Shown: positions 1-64,000, counted from the first letter of the stretch. The stretch is DNA of 64,000 bases from Candidula unifasciata (GCA_905116865.2 CAJHNH020004713.1:199235-263234); one strand, 5' to 3'. Notes: a model not told the origin generated them from the sequence alone. Made by a program: numbers and translations.

Positions 1-245
1 TTCAGGCGTACTGGGCATATAGGGCTAGCCCTATATTTTATAGACAACTCGGCACTTGATGAGTGATGTGGTCAATGTCACCCCGGCCGCCTTTACTTTC
101 CAGGACATTACCTGGAGCCCATTTCAGGCTGGGTCAACCTGGGAGCCAAGGTCATTTCTGAAACAAGTCCAGCCTCATCAAGACCTGAACCCATTACCTT
201 TTGATCCGCAGGCAAGTTTCTAGCCACCACACCACAGTGACCGCC
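1..245 (-). mobile_element. tRNA-derived SINE (SINE-A), 3' end cut by window
   Basis: Minus-strand copy of the commonest SINE here. Its tRNA-like head is at 240-180: A-box-like TGGCTAGAAAC, B-box-like GGTTCAGGTC. The body has the shared GGTCAACCTGGGAG-type and CCAGGACATTACC-type segments, running to position 1. Confidence 0.85.
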
Positions 246-324
246 CCCACCCCTGCTGCTACTTAGAAGTTAATAAATTTATTCAGCAATGTTGTACCAG
301 AGTCATGTAGCCTCTATTTAAGTG

Positions 325-424
325 CTCTCAACTTTTCTAATGCCACAACCCTTTAATACAGTTCCCCATGTTGTGGTCTCCCCCAGCCATAAAATTACTT
401 TTGTTGATACTTCACAACTTTAGT
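325..424. mobile_element. hAT (SPIN/Charlie-like) fragment
   Basis: The segment CTCTCAACTTTTCTAATGCC followed by CCCTTTAATACAGTTCC and a CATAAAATTA stretch matches the terminal ~100 bp of the SPIN-like element at 43975-44198 in reverse orientation. Only one end is kept, and no target duplication is visible. Confidence 0.7.
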
Positions 425-535
425 GAATATGTTTGAGGTTTGAACAATGGGTTGTCTACGCTGGCTGCTGAAGATGAGAAAGCAGCACTTATGTGAGTGC
501 TGTTATCTCAGTTCTTAACTCAGCTGAGCTGTTGA
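425..535 (+). mobile_element. Non-LTR retrotransposon fragment, RNase H family
   Basis: Reads CLRWLLKMRKQHLCECCYL, the terminal segment of the RNase H-bearing LINE group seen better at 11475-11835. Abuts the hAT fragment. Confidence 0.6.
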
Positions 536-580
536 CTAGAACATTTTATTTCAACAAACATTCTTTTCGAGTTGTTCTCC

Positions 581-870
581 CTAGCTTACGACTGTCCTCT
601 GTTTACTCACCAGGCAAAAAGGATTAGTCTTTCCTCTTGTGTCGAGTGCGGCACATAGGGCAGAGGTCGCGACTCTCCATGCATGGCGGTCCGTTGCAAT
701 CCGTTGTAGGTCTTGGATGTTTGAGTGGCCCATGAGCGAGCCTTCCCTGATGATAGTTCTACGTAGGGTTTCCCTTGGTCTTCCACGAGATCTTTTCCCC
801 TGTGGTGTCCAAATGAGGGCTTGGTAAGGAAGTCTTGATTTATCCAAAAAGGATTGGGCCTCATTTTTTT
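581..870 (-). mobile_element. Non-LTR retrotransposon 3' fragment (type A)
   Basis: Minus frame reads MDKSRLPYQALIWTPQGKRS, GRPRETLRRTIIREG and ATDRHAWRVATSALCAAL. This is the usual C-terminal tail after the reverse transcriptase of a non-LTR element. A related copy lies at 7610-8080. No reverse transcriptase core is kept. Confidence 0.8.
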
Positions 871-1318
871 TTTAAAATCCTTTGACTTGCCTTGCATAGG
901 AGAATCAATCTGTACTTGGCTATTGTCAGCACAGCTCTTGGGAGCTTCGAAACGTATACACTTCTCTAGTACTGCAAAGCAGTCATACAAGAGGGTGTTT
1001 AAAGGCAAGAGGATTGATTACAGTGCACCAGGTGTTAGTTACCCCCATATAGAAAGCTCTGTCTTTCTCTCTCTATAGAGTGGTTGCCCAACAACAGCAT
1101 CAGACAAAGCAAGATGCTCCATAGTTACAGTAACAACCCAGAGTTTTCTTGCATGTGCCCGGCAAAACCATGGAGTCTGAAACGACCTACAAGCTTCAAA
1201 GTACAAAGCAAATGGCTTAACCAGTTAACCCATGATTCTCCCTTGAAAAAAAAATTTCAAGAAAGTTATGATGTCATTTGATAAGAAGTCATAAGTGAAT
1301 ATCAATTTAAAAGGCATT

Positions 1319-1590
1319 TGGGTTCTGGAGCACCACTGTGGGGAAAACAAGAACAGACTCACTGCCTAAACAAAAGCATGTTGTGAGAGTCGACTAAATG
1401 AGGAGTTCCTTTGAAATCAGAGTGCATCTGCCTGAGAGGCAAGGAACCAACCATCTGCAAATGAGTCACATCTGTAAAACAGATGTGCATGCAAACAGAT
1501 CCTGTAATAGAACTAGAGTCCAGAAGTAGACAAACAACCAGAACTTTCCACAGGAGATTACAGCCAGTAAACGTGAAGAAGGAGGAAAAT
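1319..1590 (+). mobile_element. Family-1 interspersed repeat
   Basis: About 270-bp element present ~18 times in the window. Ordered landmarks: GGTTCTGGAGCACCAC, AAGCATGTTGT, GCATCTGCCTGAGAGGCAAG, CAACCAGAAC and a GAAG-rich tail. SINE-like in size and tail, with no tRNA promoter seen. Confidence 0.8.
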
Positions 1591-1599
1591 TTAACAAAG

Positions 1600-1998
1600 A
1601 CTGACTCTGCATCTTGTATTGTCTTCCCTCATTACCAGGGAGGTCATTCAGACACCCGCATCTCATCTGATGACTTGTGATCACATGTATCTATCTGTCT
1701 TGTCTGTATGTCCTTTCAGTCTTTATTATCAGCAACAGTTCAGCATGAAGAACTGTGCTCATCATCTCCCTCTACTGTCCACTGTTCTCAGGCAGTGAAT
1801 GGCCTAGGCTTCTTTGTTGACCTCATTGTTCAAGACTCTCAACAAGTGCTGGCAGCTGCTTTTTAGTCCCAGTGAACCACACAAGGTTTTCCACATACAA
1901 GATTTGCCAATTATCCGCTTACGACAATGTTAACAAATTTCTAGAATTTAATGGAATCATTATGACGATATTAGCAAACTAAGATTGAAAAAACTGAC
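1600..1998. other. Unassigned sequence downstream of PIGV exon 2
   Basis: Both strands were read for the missing PIGV C-terminal exon and none was recognised. No clear repeat family either. Probably intron. Confidence 0.4.
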
Positions 1999-3268
1999 CT
2001 GGATATGAACAAAGCTACAACCAAACAACGTGAGAGCCATCAGGTGATAAACATAGACAAGAATGTCTTGTGTAGCGACAGTATTTCCAGCCATCCCATC
2101 TTTACTGATGCAGCTATCCTGTATGAAGGCGCTGGCTGTGCTGTCTAAAGCCAACCTTCTGTCTATATCTCCAGTGTCACATTTCTGTTCTTTGGTCCGT
2201 GTTTGAATGTGACACCAACTTTTGTGCTGGATACAGCCCCAGTGTATAATATGGCTGTGGGTTTATTTTCAAGAAATATCGGCAGGCTGCAAAACTGAAT
2301 ATGAGGATTGGAGCGGCCAGAAGAAAGTTTGGTATTTGTTTTATTTGGTAGTAATGGAGGAATCCAACATCCCAGTGATGTTTCTGTATGTAAGAGTAGG
2401 ACAATGGTAGGTATTCCTTGCACCAGAGAGATGGTTCATCCCCCAGCAGATGGTAGCCCTGAGATCTTCCATATTTGATCAAACTGTCTGGCAGGGAATC
2501 TCTGACAGTTAATGGCAAGCAAAACTTTTGGTAAATGTAAAACTGATATATGAAAAACGGCGCCATGCTTAAAACAAAACAAACTATTGCTTTAGTCACA
2601 GCTTGCAGTAAAATATATATACTATAATATATAGATGTAAACAGTTTCAAGTTTCTTGCTAAAACTAATGCTTGTAAATTTAAAATCAGAGATTTAGCAA
2701 TGTAATGCAACACAAATCCAATTCCCACTAATCCATTTGATCTTGTGAAAACACTGAGTCCAATGAAAAATGACGCAGTAAACATTGCACCTTCCTGAAG
2801 CTTCAGCAAAGCCAGCAGCAACAAAAACATGTACAGGGTTTCAGAATATGGCGCAATCATAAATATGCTCGCTGGATTAATACAGAACATCAGCGCTCCA
2901 AAATATGCTATGTCTACTTTCATAAGATGTTTTCCCAGTCTGTACAGTAGTACTGCAGTTACTATAAACAGTATTATATTTAACAACACAGAAGTCAGTA
3001 ATATCCAAGAACCGGGACTTAAAATTCCAAATTTCTGCAGACAATATGAAATACTGCCAGCAATGAGAGGGTAGCATGGAAAAAATGCAACACAGTTTTC
3101 ATATGTATATCCAAACTGCATGATATGGGTGAAGTACACAGCATCCCATCTTCGCAGGCCACTCAGTAGGAAGTCAACAATCCAATCTGGCCAGAAAACA
3201 TTACTCTTGTCTTTTGGTGGATTAAATACTTTAGCATCATGGTCAGGTATCAAAGTATTTGCCAGGCA
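1999..3268 (-). CDS. PIGV: PIGV exon 2, with apparent frameshift
   Basis: Begins at 3268 after TTTCTACAG and ends at CAG|GTCAGT (1999). Length 1270, one base more than a multiple of three. The main frame is open from 3268 to a TGA at 2179-2177. The continuing PIG-V sequence (DILVYVYHLMALTLFG, then HIQ) is in the +1 frame from about 2255 down to 1999. The two frames overlap at 2177-2255, so the extra base lies there. Either a sequencing/assembly error or a real disabling change; conservation elsewhere argues for error or a very recent lesion. Confidence 0.87.
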
Positions 3269-6200
3269 CTGTAGAAATATAAAAAAAAAATGGATAATTT
3301 ATAAAATGTACAGAGTGGAGTGAATCGCCCCCTCCCTTTCTTTACACACCCTTTTTCAGGACACCTTTTTCTAAAGATTTAAGATTACAGTGATCCGATG
3401 AGCCACACTTTGGATGCCAATCCAAGAAGAATGAATCCCAAATATCTTGTTAAAATCTATTACCTCATTTAGTACTAAGCAACTAACCGTGTGTGTGCTG
3501 TTTTTCAATGACACATTTTTATGAACTTGTGAGTGTCACATCTAGTTACACTGATTATCTCAGTCTCAATTTTTTGGCTCTCCTTGCAGATCCGGACGAG
3601 GGTTGGATGCGGGCTGGACCCCTAACCCTAACCCCTAATCCCTACCCCTAACCCTAAACCTAACCCTACCCCTAAACCCTAACCCCGAACCCACACCGTA
3701 CGCAGCCCTACACGCAACCGTATGATGATAGGTATAACCCTACACGCAGCCGTATGATGACTAGGCAACCCTTCGCGAAACCGTATGATGACTACGCAAC
3801 CCTTCGCGCAACCGTATGATGACTACGCAACCCTAACAGCAACCGTACGCAACCTTACACGCAACCGTATGATGATAGGTAATTATGTCATTTGTTTCGT
3901 GACTTTTCCGCTCACTGTTTCGAGTGCGGCCAAGGGAGAGAACTCCCACTCAACTGAACTAAGTCGTCCAACCCTCGTCCGGATCTGCAAGGAGAGCCAA
4001 TCTTTTCTATCACCTCACCCATCCAACAGGGCTATTATTTCAGTCCTCAGTCCGTAACAAATAAAAATGCTGCTACAGAAACATTCTTAGAAAACTATGG
4101 ACCAAGACTGAGAAAAAACACCCTATAAGATCTGAGCAATGAGGAGAACTGGCCCATAAACAGCATCCTGTCCCGAAAGCTAAAATATTTTGGCCATATT
4201 AAAGAATGTGGTGGTCTGGAGAGAATGACGATGGAGGGTGTAGTTTCCGGAAAATGGGACAGAGGCAGATCCCTGTGAATGGGGATACAAGACATAAAGA
4301 TTCACTGGCTATGAAAGCACATAGGGCTGAAAAATTGGCTAAAGATAGGAGAGACTTTCCGGTGTGCTGTAACGATAGTGATCTGCTGACTGATGAGAAT
4401 AAACACTGATTGCTTAAGGTAACAACTTCTTAGAACAGAAGAAGTTGAAGTAATACCTGCTTAGTACTTAAAGAGATTAGTTATTGTAAATGTAGACCCT
4501 ATTACCAGGTTTTTTTTCTCCTAAAAAAAATGTGCCGGTGCCCACTACAAGGTGTTTAAAAAAGGTGCAGGTAATCACTACAAAGTGCCTAAAATGATGC
4601 CGGTAGTCAAACAATATCTATTACAGTAGAGCTCAAAAGATTATAGAATGTGCGCACCATTGAGCACCGCCAGAGAAAACAAAAAAACCTGACTATTACT
4701 ACACCAGGTATCTTGTTGTAGTCTGCTGTCTCAGGTGGGTGAGAGCTGATGTTGTACAAACCAAGGGCCCCATGAGACCTCCCCCCCCCTCCAATTTGTA
4801 AGAGGGCTAAGTGCCCCCTCCCCCCCCCCCCCAACTCCCGCCTAGAATAAAAGTTATATTTTTTTGGTTTATACATACCAAATAGTTTCAAGTTTATTAT
4901 TCTTTATATTTCCCATTCAGCATATTATTATTAAGCACTTAAACAAGGATTTACGCACACACACGCACACACACACACACACACACATACACACACCCTC
5001 CCTTGAGGCTTCTCCACCCCCTAGAAAACTTGTGAGGTGCTTTTTATGCATATCAAACTATTTGAAATATATTAATATCTTCTTCTTTGCGTTCGGTTCC
5101 GTATGCTCAGATCAGACAATCAGGTGGGTTGCCTCAATCAACTCGCATGTCAGCAGCAGGTCCTTCATGGTTTCCCGTAGCCTGCTCTGCACACTTTAAT
5201 CTGAAGGCCAGGTGTCTTTTCGAAGTTGTAGGTAGAAGGGGCAGGTCTGCAGAATGTGCTCAGGTGTTTGTGGTCCTGTCTGACTGACACACTGTGAAGT
5301 CTGTTCAATAGTCATTTTATGCATGTGGTAGTTGAGCTTATGTGTCCTGTTCGTAGATGGAAAATGTTGTATGTTGCTTTTTTGTTGAGTCTGTTGATGG
5401 GGTCGTGTGGATGTTTACTGTTGGTTTTTTTCTCTTCACTATTCCTTGTATTTTCCCTTGATAAGTGTTTTAATTTCTGGTACTGACAACAAACATATAA
5501 ATTTTGTCATTTTAACTCCTGTTTTTAACTTGCGCAGAGTGGGGCTAAACTAGATGGCTGGGACTCACGAGCAGCAACCTCCGCATCTCCTGCTCGTGAG
5601 TCCCAGCCATCTAGTTTAGCCCCGTGTAGCAGCGCGGGAGATACTCTCGGCGGTGCTGGGTAATCGCCGGAAGTCCGCAATTTACATGTGACTGGAGCCC
5701 TGTTTTGGGCCACCATAATATGTGGCCATTATTCAGAGGATAGCCTAAATTTGTTAGTGTAGTTTCGGTCACTAAAATGTACAAGTAAAAAGTACAAAAG
5801 TAAAAACACAATATATACATTTTGAGGCTATCCTCCGAATAACAGGCACATATTATGGTGGCCAAAAACACACTCTGACAGGGCCTCAGTCACGTGTACA
5901 TTGCGGACTTCCGGCGACTTGAATTGCGCATTTCCTTCTACTACCACCACTGCCTAAAGTATCTCCCATGCCGCTAAGTCGGCCTGGAGTGGGGCTAAAC
6001 TAGATGATTGGGACTCACGAGCAGCAGCTACCACATCTCCTGCAGCTTCCTTCAATTTATTTGCTCGGTGAGTCCCAGCCATCTAGTTTAGCCCCACTCC
6101 ACCCCGCGCGTAGCAGCGTGGGAGATACTCTTGGCCGTGGCGAAAGTCTGCAATGTACACGTGACTGAGGCCCTGTTAGGGTATATTTTTGGACGCCATA

Positions 6201-6711
6201 ATATGTGCCCGTTATTCGGAGGATAGTCAATTTTGACTAACCATTTGTGATACAGAGAGGGGATCTTTTGGCCTGTGGATTTAGTTAAGGCCGCATTGCT
6301 AGTGTTGTCGCCACGAACTGTACAAGTGTTAGGTTTTTATTTTTACCACTAACACACAAAATAATCCATAACCTTACCAAGGAGTTGAACCTGTGTCTTC
6401 TACATGAGTGCCTAGAGTTCTTATTCTTAAACTTAAACGTGTTGTACTGTTGTGTTGTGTTATTATTATAAAAGTTCGGCCACCATGACCATCTCCGGCA
6501 GTGAAATTGAAACAATTTATAAAACTAAAACATACTACATGCAATATATTAGAAGTCTGGTCAATCTACTGTCTTCAATGGTATAAGGGGCAGGCTAACT
6601 TATATTTCACACCAAACAACTTCACAAGACGGTTTTGTTTACCTGCAAAATCAAAATAAAAGCCCTGGAGGAGAAAGCGAAAGTAGCAATCCGCCATTCG
6701 TTGAAATCCAT
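1999..6711 (-). CDS. PIGV: PIGV, GPI mannosyltransferase 2 (exons 1-2; 3' end missing)
   Basis: ER-membrane enzyme that adds the second mannose to the GPI-anchor precursor (family: PIG-V, glycosyltransferase 76, Mannosyl_trans2). Exon 1 is 6711-6643 and exon 2 is 3268-1999. They join in phase 0 to give an N-terminal membrane segment followed by IPDHDAKVF. Family motifs in order: LRRWDAVYFTHI (the acidic luminal loop likely to be catalytic), YENCVAFFPCYPL, NPASIFMIAPYSETLY, FTRSNGLVGIGF, YQFYIYQKFCLP, YSYIQKHHWDVGFL, QIPNFLLAAP and VYVYHLMALTLFG. Several hydrophobic helices are evident. The frame shifts by +1 near 2177-2255. The last exon(s) were not found between 1 and 1998. It is divergent from liprin-alpha, with 3.6 kb between the ATGs. 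Confidence 0.9.
3574..4000. mobile_element. TIR element carrying telomere-like repeats
   Basis: Perfect 34-bp terminal inverted repeats at 3574-3607 and 3967-4000, starting TTGGCTCTCCTTGCAGATCC. The interior has a CCCTAA-type run (3620-3690), then four or five copies of a ~35-bp unit built on GCAACCGTATGATGA and TACGCAACCC. No transposase, so a MITE-like non-autonomous element. Target duplication unclear. Lies inside PIGV intron 1. Confidence 0.8.
4085..4410 (+). mobile_element. Non-LTR retrotransposon 3' fragment
   Basis: Translates with breaks as LKYFGHIKECGGLERMTMEG, then SGKWDRGRS and AEKLAKDRRDF: the post-reverse-transcriptase tail of a LINE. One stop and no upstream domain, so dead. 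Confidence 0.72.
4420..5080. other. Unassigned intron sequence with (CA)n and C tracts
   Basis: PIGV intron 1. Holds three degenerate ~40-bp units with GTGCCGGT/GGTGCAGGT cores at 4530-4610, C runs at ~4783 and ~4818, and a (CA)n tract at 4955-4995. No gene seen. Confidence 0.5.
5080..5300 (-). mobile_element. Non-LTR retrotransposon 3' fragment (type E)
   Basis: Antisense copy of the terminal part of the element at 53930-54590: the reverse complement carries the ...GACCTGCTGCTGACATGCGAGTT and TGAGCATACGGAACCGAACGC segments. Confidence 0.75.
5535..6240. mobile_element. Compound foldback / MITE locus
   Basis: Two hairpin units with 34-bp-class arms built on GGGGCTAAACTAGATG...CAGCC sit at 5535-5625 and 5990-6100. 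Between them is a 332-bp element (5636-5967) with inverted ends GGGAGATACT.../...AGTATCTCCC. Its two halves mirror each other through GCGGACTTCC and CATAATATGTG segments, centred near 5780. A second, half copy of that element follows at 6119-6235. Confidence 0.78.
6643..6711 (-). CDS. PIGV: PIGV exon 1 (start codon)
   Basis: 23 codons from the ATG at 6711 to the donor CAG|GTAAAC after 6643. Encodes MDFNEWRIATFAFSSRAF and ILILQ. The pattern R-I/V-x-x-F-A-x-S-x-R ... L-Q matches the family N-terminus and joins exactly to CLANTLIPDH of exon 2. Too short to appear as a long open frame; found by reading for the expected N-terminal membrane segment. Confidence 0.87.
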
Positions 6712-7295
6712 TGTTGCATACTCTTCTGTGTCAGTGAAACACAAACAGTTGTTAGTGGGGGAACTGTAATAATATGATCATCATGCTCATATTTTCAAGT
6801 GTCCCCCTCGCCTCCAGATTGATATCTTACGCACATAAACAAGCCAAAAAATTTCTTGATCCCTCGGAGATGTGGTTTTACAGAAAAAAAACTTACAGTT
6901 TCTTGGACAGCCAAATACGTTTTAAAAGACAAGGCTCGAAGACTCAAGACAACTTATTACAAATTTGCAGAAATCAGAAAGAGATAGTTGTGGTATTGTA
7001 ATGAGAAGGGGGAAACTGAAACATGTTGCGACTACAGGAAAGATGTGTGGAAAGAGAGACAGAAAAAGACAGCGCCAGAAGACTCTTAACAGTCTTTTGT
7101 CGTGGAATTGGGTGGGGGGGGGGTGCGCGACAACCCACAGACAGATACGCGCATTTGCTGATGGAGTGGCATGATCGCCTACACCAGTAGGCAAGACGAT
7201 TTACATTCCGTTGAGTTAACATCTTACGGATAAGAAACATACGGGCCCAAATCCAGAAAAACCATTTCAATCGCATAGCTATATAGCACAATTAT
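6712..7295. other. PIGV upstream region
   Basis: Immediately 5' of the PIGV ATG, so it should hold its 5' UTR and promoter. No TATA box or repeat family was recognised. A G9 run lies at ~7117. Open frames here look fortuitous. Confidence 0.4.
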
Positions 7296-7297
7296 AC

Positions 7298-7595
7298 TAG
7301 CTAGTTAGTTACTCAGTTAGTTAGTTAGTTTAGTTAGCTCAGTATAGTTAGTTCAGTTAGTTAGTTAGTTAGTTAGTCAGTCAGTCAGTCAGTTAGTTAA
7401 GTTTAGTTTAGTTAGTTTAGTTTAGTTAGTTTAGTTTAGTTAGTTTAGTTAGTTAGTTTAGTTAGTTAGTTTAGTTAGTTAGTTTAGTTAGTTAGTTAGT
7501 TAGTTTAGTTAGTTAGTTTAGTTAGTTTAGTTAGTTTAGTTAGTTAGTTAGTTTAGTTAGTTAATTTAGTTAGTTAGCTAGCTCGTTAGTGTAGT
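7298..7595. repeat. (TTAG/TTTAG)n microsatellite
   Basis: About 300 bp of irregular alternation of TTAG and TTTAG units on the plus strand, with a short CAGT-rich interval at ~7377-7392. Confidence 0.95.
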
Positions 7596-7609
7596 TAGTC
7601 TTGCCTCTT

Positions 7610-8080
7610 GAGCCTAGGGCGGGGCAGAGGTCATAGCTCTACATGTCTGGCGGTTCGTTGTCACCTGCTTCATGTCTTGAATGTTTGTTAGGCCCATGGT
7701 TGAACCTTCCCTGATAATGGTTCTGTGCAGGGCTTTTCTTGGTCTTCCCTGCCCCCCCCCCCTCCCTTCCGGTGTCCATATGAGGGCTTGATAGGAAAGT
7801 CTGGTCTTATCCATTCTGAGCGCATGGCCGATGAAGTTCCAGGGGCGGTTTCTTATAAAATTTGATATATGATCTTGTTTGGTCTTTTGTCTTATTTGCG
7901 GTTTGGATCTGACATCAGACTATAATGGAGATTTAGTATTCGTCTAAGATATCTGTTCTCAAAACTGTCTAATTCTTTGTCTAGAACTACCGCTGCTTTC
8001 CAACTCATGCATTCATAAGTTAGCACTGGGGTCATACAAGAGTTGAAGATCTTAAGTTCTGTATTCAGGGCGGGCTAAAC
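7610..8080 (-). mobile_element. Non-LTR retrotransposon 3' part (type A)
   Basis: Minus strand reads IFNSCMTPVLTYECMSWKA, DKELDSFENRYLRRILNL, then after frameshifts SYQALIWTPEG and GRPRKALHRTIIREGS. These are the thumb end and tail of a LINE reverse transcriptase. A poly-C run disrupts the GRP-rich segment. Confidence 0.85.
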
Positions 8081-8284
8081 ATATCAAGGCTGAAATGAGA
8101 CGGTTATAAAATATATGAAGCTTGGAAAGCCATTGGCCCTCACAAAATAACAACGGATAGCGTAAAATCAGTATCCAGCTTTTGAATTGATACCTTCAAT
8201 GAACTACATAATGATATTTAACACTGGTTACATTACAAAGGACCTGAAATCATACATTCGTAACACTGCCCAAGAAGTCAAATG

Positions 8285-8400
8285 TTGAATCGAGGATCGA
8301 AATCACAGCACTCGGAACACTCCCATAAGCGCTATGTCCGCATCTTCAGCAGCAAGCGAAGCGATCCAATTCCAATTGTTAGTGATATCACAAAAACGTG
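8285..8400 (-). mobile_element. RNase H LINE terminal fragment
   Basis: Contains the antisense RWLLKM-type segment (CATCTTCAGCAGCAAGCG on the plus strand) shared with the copies at 11475 and 49925. Confidence 0.6.
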
Positions 8401-8654
8401 TTGTACTTGTGTAAAGGGTAAAAGGCTATAAATGTATAAATATACAAACAACTGAGACAGTACATAAAAAAATGATGGTTTTAGACCTATCAATATAAAA
8501 CCCTATACCAAACCAGAACATAGAAATTATTAATATACAATTCAGTTTAAAAAGGTTAGCATCGCCTTAAAGATGACCACGTTCAACTGACGTATGGTAA
8601 TGGCTGCTTTCCATGGGACTTTGACTATTATATTTGTGGCAGCTTCTGTGGCTG

Positions 8655-8755
8655 ATACTTCCCTGGATGGGAGCCACCGTGCTCTAGCAGACAGATGCTC
8701 GCCTGCGGATCGAAAGGTGTGGGTTTGGGCACGTCTGACGAGCTATTAATATCTC
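8655..8755 (+). mobile_element. SINE-A head fragment
   Basis: tRNA-like head only: GGGAGCCACCGTGCTCTAG, then TGCTCGCCTGCGGATCG and GGGTTTGGGC. Truncated after ~90 bp. Confidence 0.65.
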
Positions 8756-8982
8756 AAGTTGGACGTGGTTTGGGTTGGTTGGTTTTTGTGGCTATTGTTT
8801 CTTCAGGATGAGGTAGCCGACCTCAAGCCAACCCCACCCTTAGTCGCCTCTTACGATATGCCTGAAAGGGTGCAGTGTCATAATTCTTTGCTTCCCGTGA
8901 GGGCCCCGGTGACACACGGAAGAAAAACGTATATATGTTAGCCATATTGGGACAACACTCGAGGTTGTCTGCACTCATTTTT

Positions 8983-9260
8983 CGACGCCGTGGTCTAGCG
9001 GCTAAACGCTCGCCTTAGGATCAGAAAATCTTGGGTTCTGTTAGGGGCTGGCCTTTTTTTCCCTCAAAAATAACCTTAGCTCCCAGGTCAACCCAGCTTT
9101 GAGTGGGTACCCGGTACAGTCCTGGGAATAAAGGCGGTCGGCGTGATGCTGAGCACATTACCCACCAAGTGCCATTTTGTAAATTAAATATAGGTCTAGA
9201 TCTATGTACCCCACACGCCTGAAGGCGAGGAATAAGGTCCTTTACTTCGACTGGTTCCAT
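8983..9260 (+). mobile_element. SINE-A, full length
   Basis: Plus-strand copy: tRNA-like head with TGGTCTAGCGGCTAAACG (A-box region) and GGGTTCTG (B-box region), then the CCAGGTCAACCCAGC and CAGTCCTGGGAA body. It ends in GCCTGAAGGCG and a CCTTTACTT tail. Confidence 0.85.
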
Positions 9261-9264
9261 CACC

Positions 9265-10334
9265 CTTAGCTTGTTCTATTATCTAACATTATATAGGTAT
9301 ACGGAGACACGGTCACTTTTCCGCATGGAAAAAAGGGGGGTGGGGGGAGGGGAAGGGGGTTAGTGGGCAGAATAATACGTTTGGAACGCATTGTGTGTTA
9401 ACTATATAATTTTTTTAAGTAAAAGTGTTAAATATATATTTATTAAGTGTACTTTAAACAGTTGTGATAATCCGATTGTGTTATCTATAGAGGGACTAGT
9501 CAAAGCCATTTAGGTTATTATTATTTTGCCCTTAATCTTTTTTTTTTAACAATAATCATGGAAATAATAAAGGAACAAACAGTTAGATGCTGAAAACACT
9601 AATGAAAATACCAAATGCTATTTTCTGACTACAGATTGATTAAAAATAACAACGGCGCGCCTCATTATCATTTATTCCACACATCTTCAGTTTTACACGC
9701 TAGCGGTTTTGTTCCTCCCACCCTGTACAATCGATTTCTATGTGGGCAGTTATCGCTGCCATTATGATATACTTTAAACCAGCAGTGCGTCATCTCTGAC
9801 CAACTGGGCCTGATTATTTACACTCAAAATCAAAGTAAAATTTTAAGTGGCAGACTGTCTTCTTTTTGTAGTTTTTAGAGAAATAAAATGAGAGACATTG
9901 GAGGCGCTAGTTAGCCTGTTGAATACAGATGACCAGACAGACAGACCGACGCCCACTTATGGACAGTCTGCAAGGAGTTATCTCCCCCATTTGTATGGCA
10001 TTGTGGGTATGACACACTTTACGTACGAGAAACATGGCCACTTCTGTTTGTTGTCGGGCCTGAAACCGTCGATTGTTTTACGTCCCTGGGAGTTATCGCG
10101 TAGAAACATGGATGAATGACAACCATCGATGCTAGGCGAAATGTAAATATACTTATCAGGATATTAGCCAAGCTCACCCAGTGCCTACCAATATGTAAAC
10201 CGGTCGGGGAAAGAACCGGTGTTTGAGATTGATTGCCATGATTCTTGTGACTTGTGTTAGTTAGAATTTATTGCGATCGTTCTTGAATCTTTGGATATAT
10301 AACCCCCCGGCCGTGCCTGTAGAAACCCTTCAAG
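9265..10334. promoter_or_regulatory. Liprin-alpha upstream / 5' UTR region
   Basis: No repeat family after the SINE except a G-rich patch at 9338-9360. Must contain some or all of the liprin-alpha 5' UTR and possibly a promoter. No specific element could be supported. A non-coding first exon further upstream cannot be excluded. Confidence 0.35.

Positions 10335-64000
<53,666 letters not shown>

Noticed and set aside
607..1008. 133-codon minus-strand frame
   Set aside because: Shadow frame of the adjacent LINE tail (581-870) and unrelated sequence; its residues match no family.
3620..3690. True telomere or chromosome end
   Set aside because: The CCCTAA run is short, irregular and enclosed by inverted repeats within an intron; it is part of a mobile element.
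10294..10300. TATATAA as a TATA box for liprin-alpha
   Set aside because: Only ~35 bases before the ATG, which would leave almost no 5' UTR.

Overview
This is eukaryotic, intron-rich, AT-leaning animal DNA; nothing bacterial was seen. The content suggests a mollusc, most likely a gastropod. The grounds are animal orthologues, small exons in long introns full of tRNA-derived SINEs and decayed non-LTR retrotransposons, and a SPIN-like hAT element of a kind described from the pond snail Lymnaea stagnalis. The species assignment is inference.

Two protein genes are supported, arranged head to head. On the minus strand (1999-6711) lies the 5' part of a PIGV orthologue, the second mannosyltransferase of GPI-anchor synthesis in the ER. 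It has a 23-codon first exon (6711-6643) and a large second exon (3268-1999); later exons are not recognised and probably lie left of the window. An apparent +1 frameshift sits near the end of exon 2. On the plus strand, from the ATG at 10335 to the window end, runs a liprin-alpha (PPFIA) gene, a presynaptic active-zone and focal-adhesion scaffold. I place 18 exons, 2568 coding bases or 856 codons. They cover the N-terminal coiled-coil half and the basic linker; the three C-terminal SAM domains must lie to the right. Every splice phase joins. All introns are GT-AG except intron 8, which reads GC-AG.

The remaining ~95% is repeats. 1-10334: PIGV exons, a SINE, a telomere-motif-bearing TIR element, a compound foldback locus, LINE fragments, and the intergenic or upstream region. 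10575-26260: intron 1 (15.7 kb), with LINE and SINE copies and 95-bp, 68-bp and ~175-bp tandem arrays. 26363-43017: exons 2-10, with a piggyBac-like MITE and large 23-, 57- and ~40/54-bp minisatellites. 43018-64000: exons 11-18, with the SPIN-like hAT, nested SINEs, 55-, 50-, 32-, 19/20- and 48-bp arrays, and a 60-bp perfect palindrome.

The recurring theme is mobile elements acting as seeds for tandem arrays. The clearest case is a SINE still flanked by its 11-bp target duplication but swollen to 1.7 kb by about 74 internal copies of a 19/20-bp piece of its own body. Most open reading frames outside the exons are tandem repeats without stops or decayed LINE tails, not genes.
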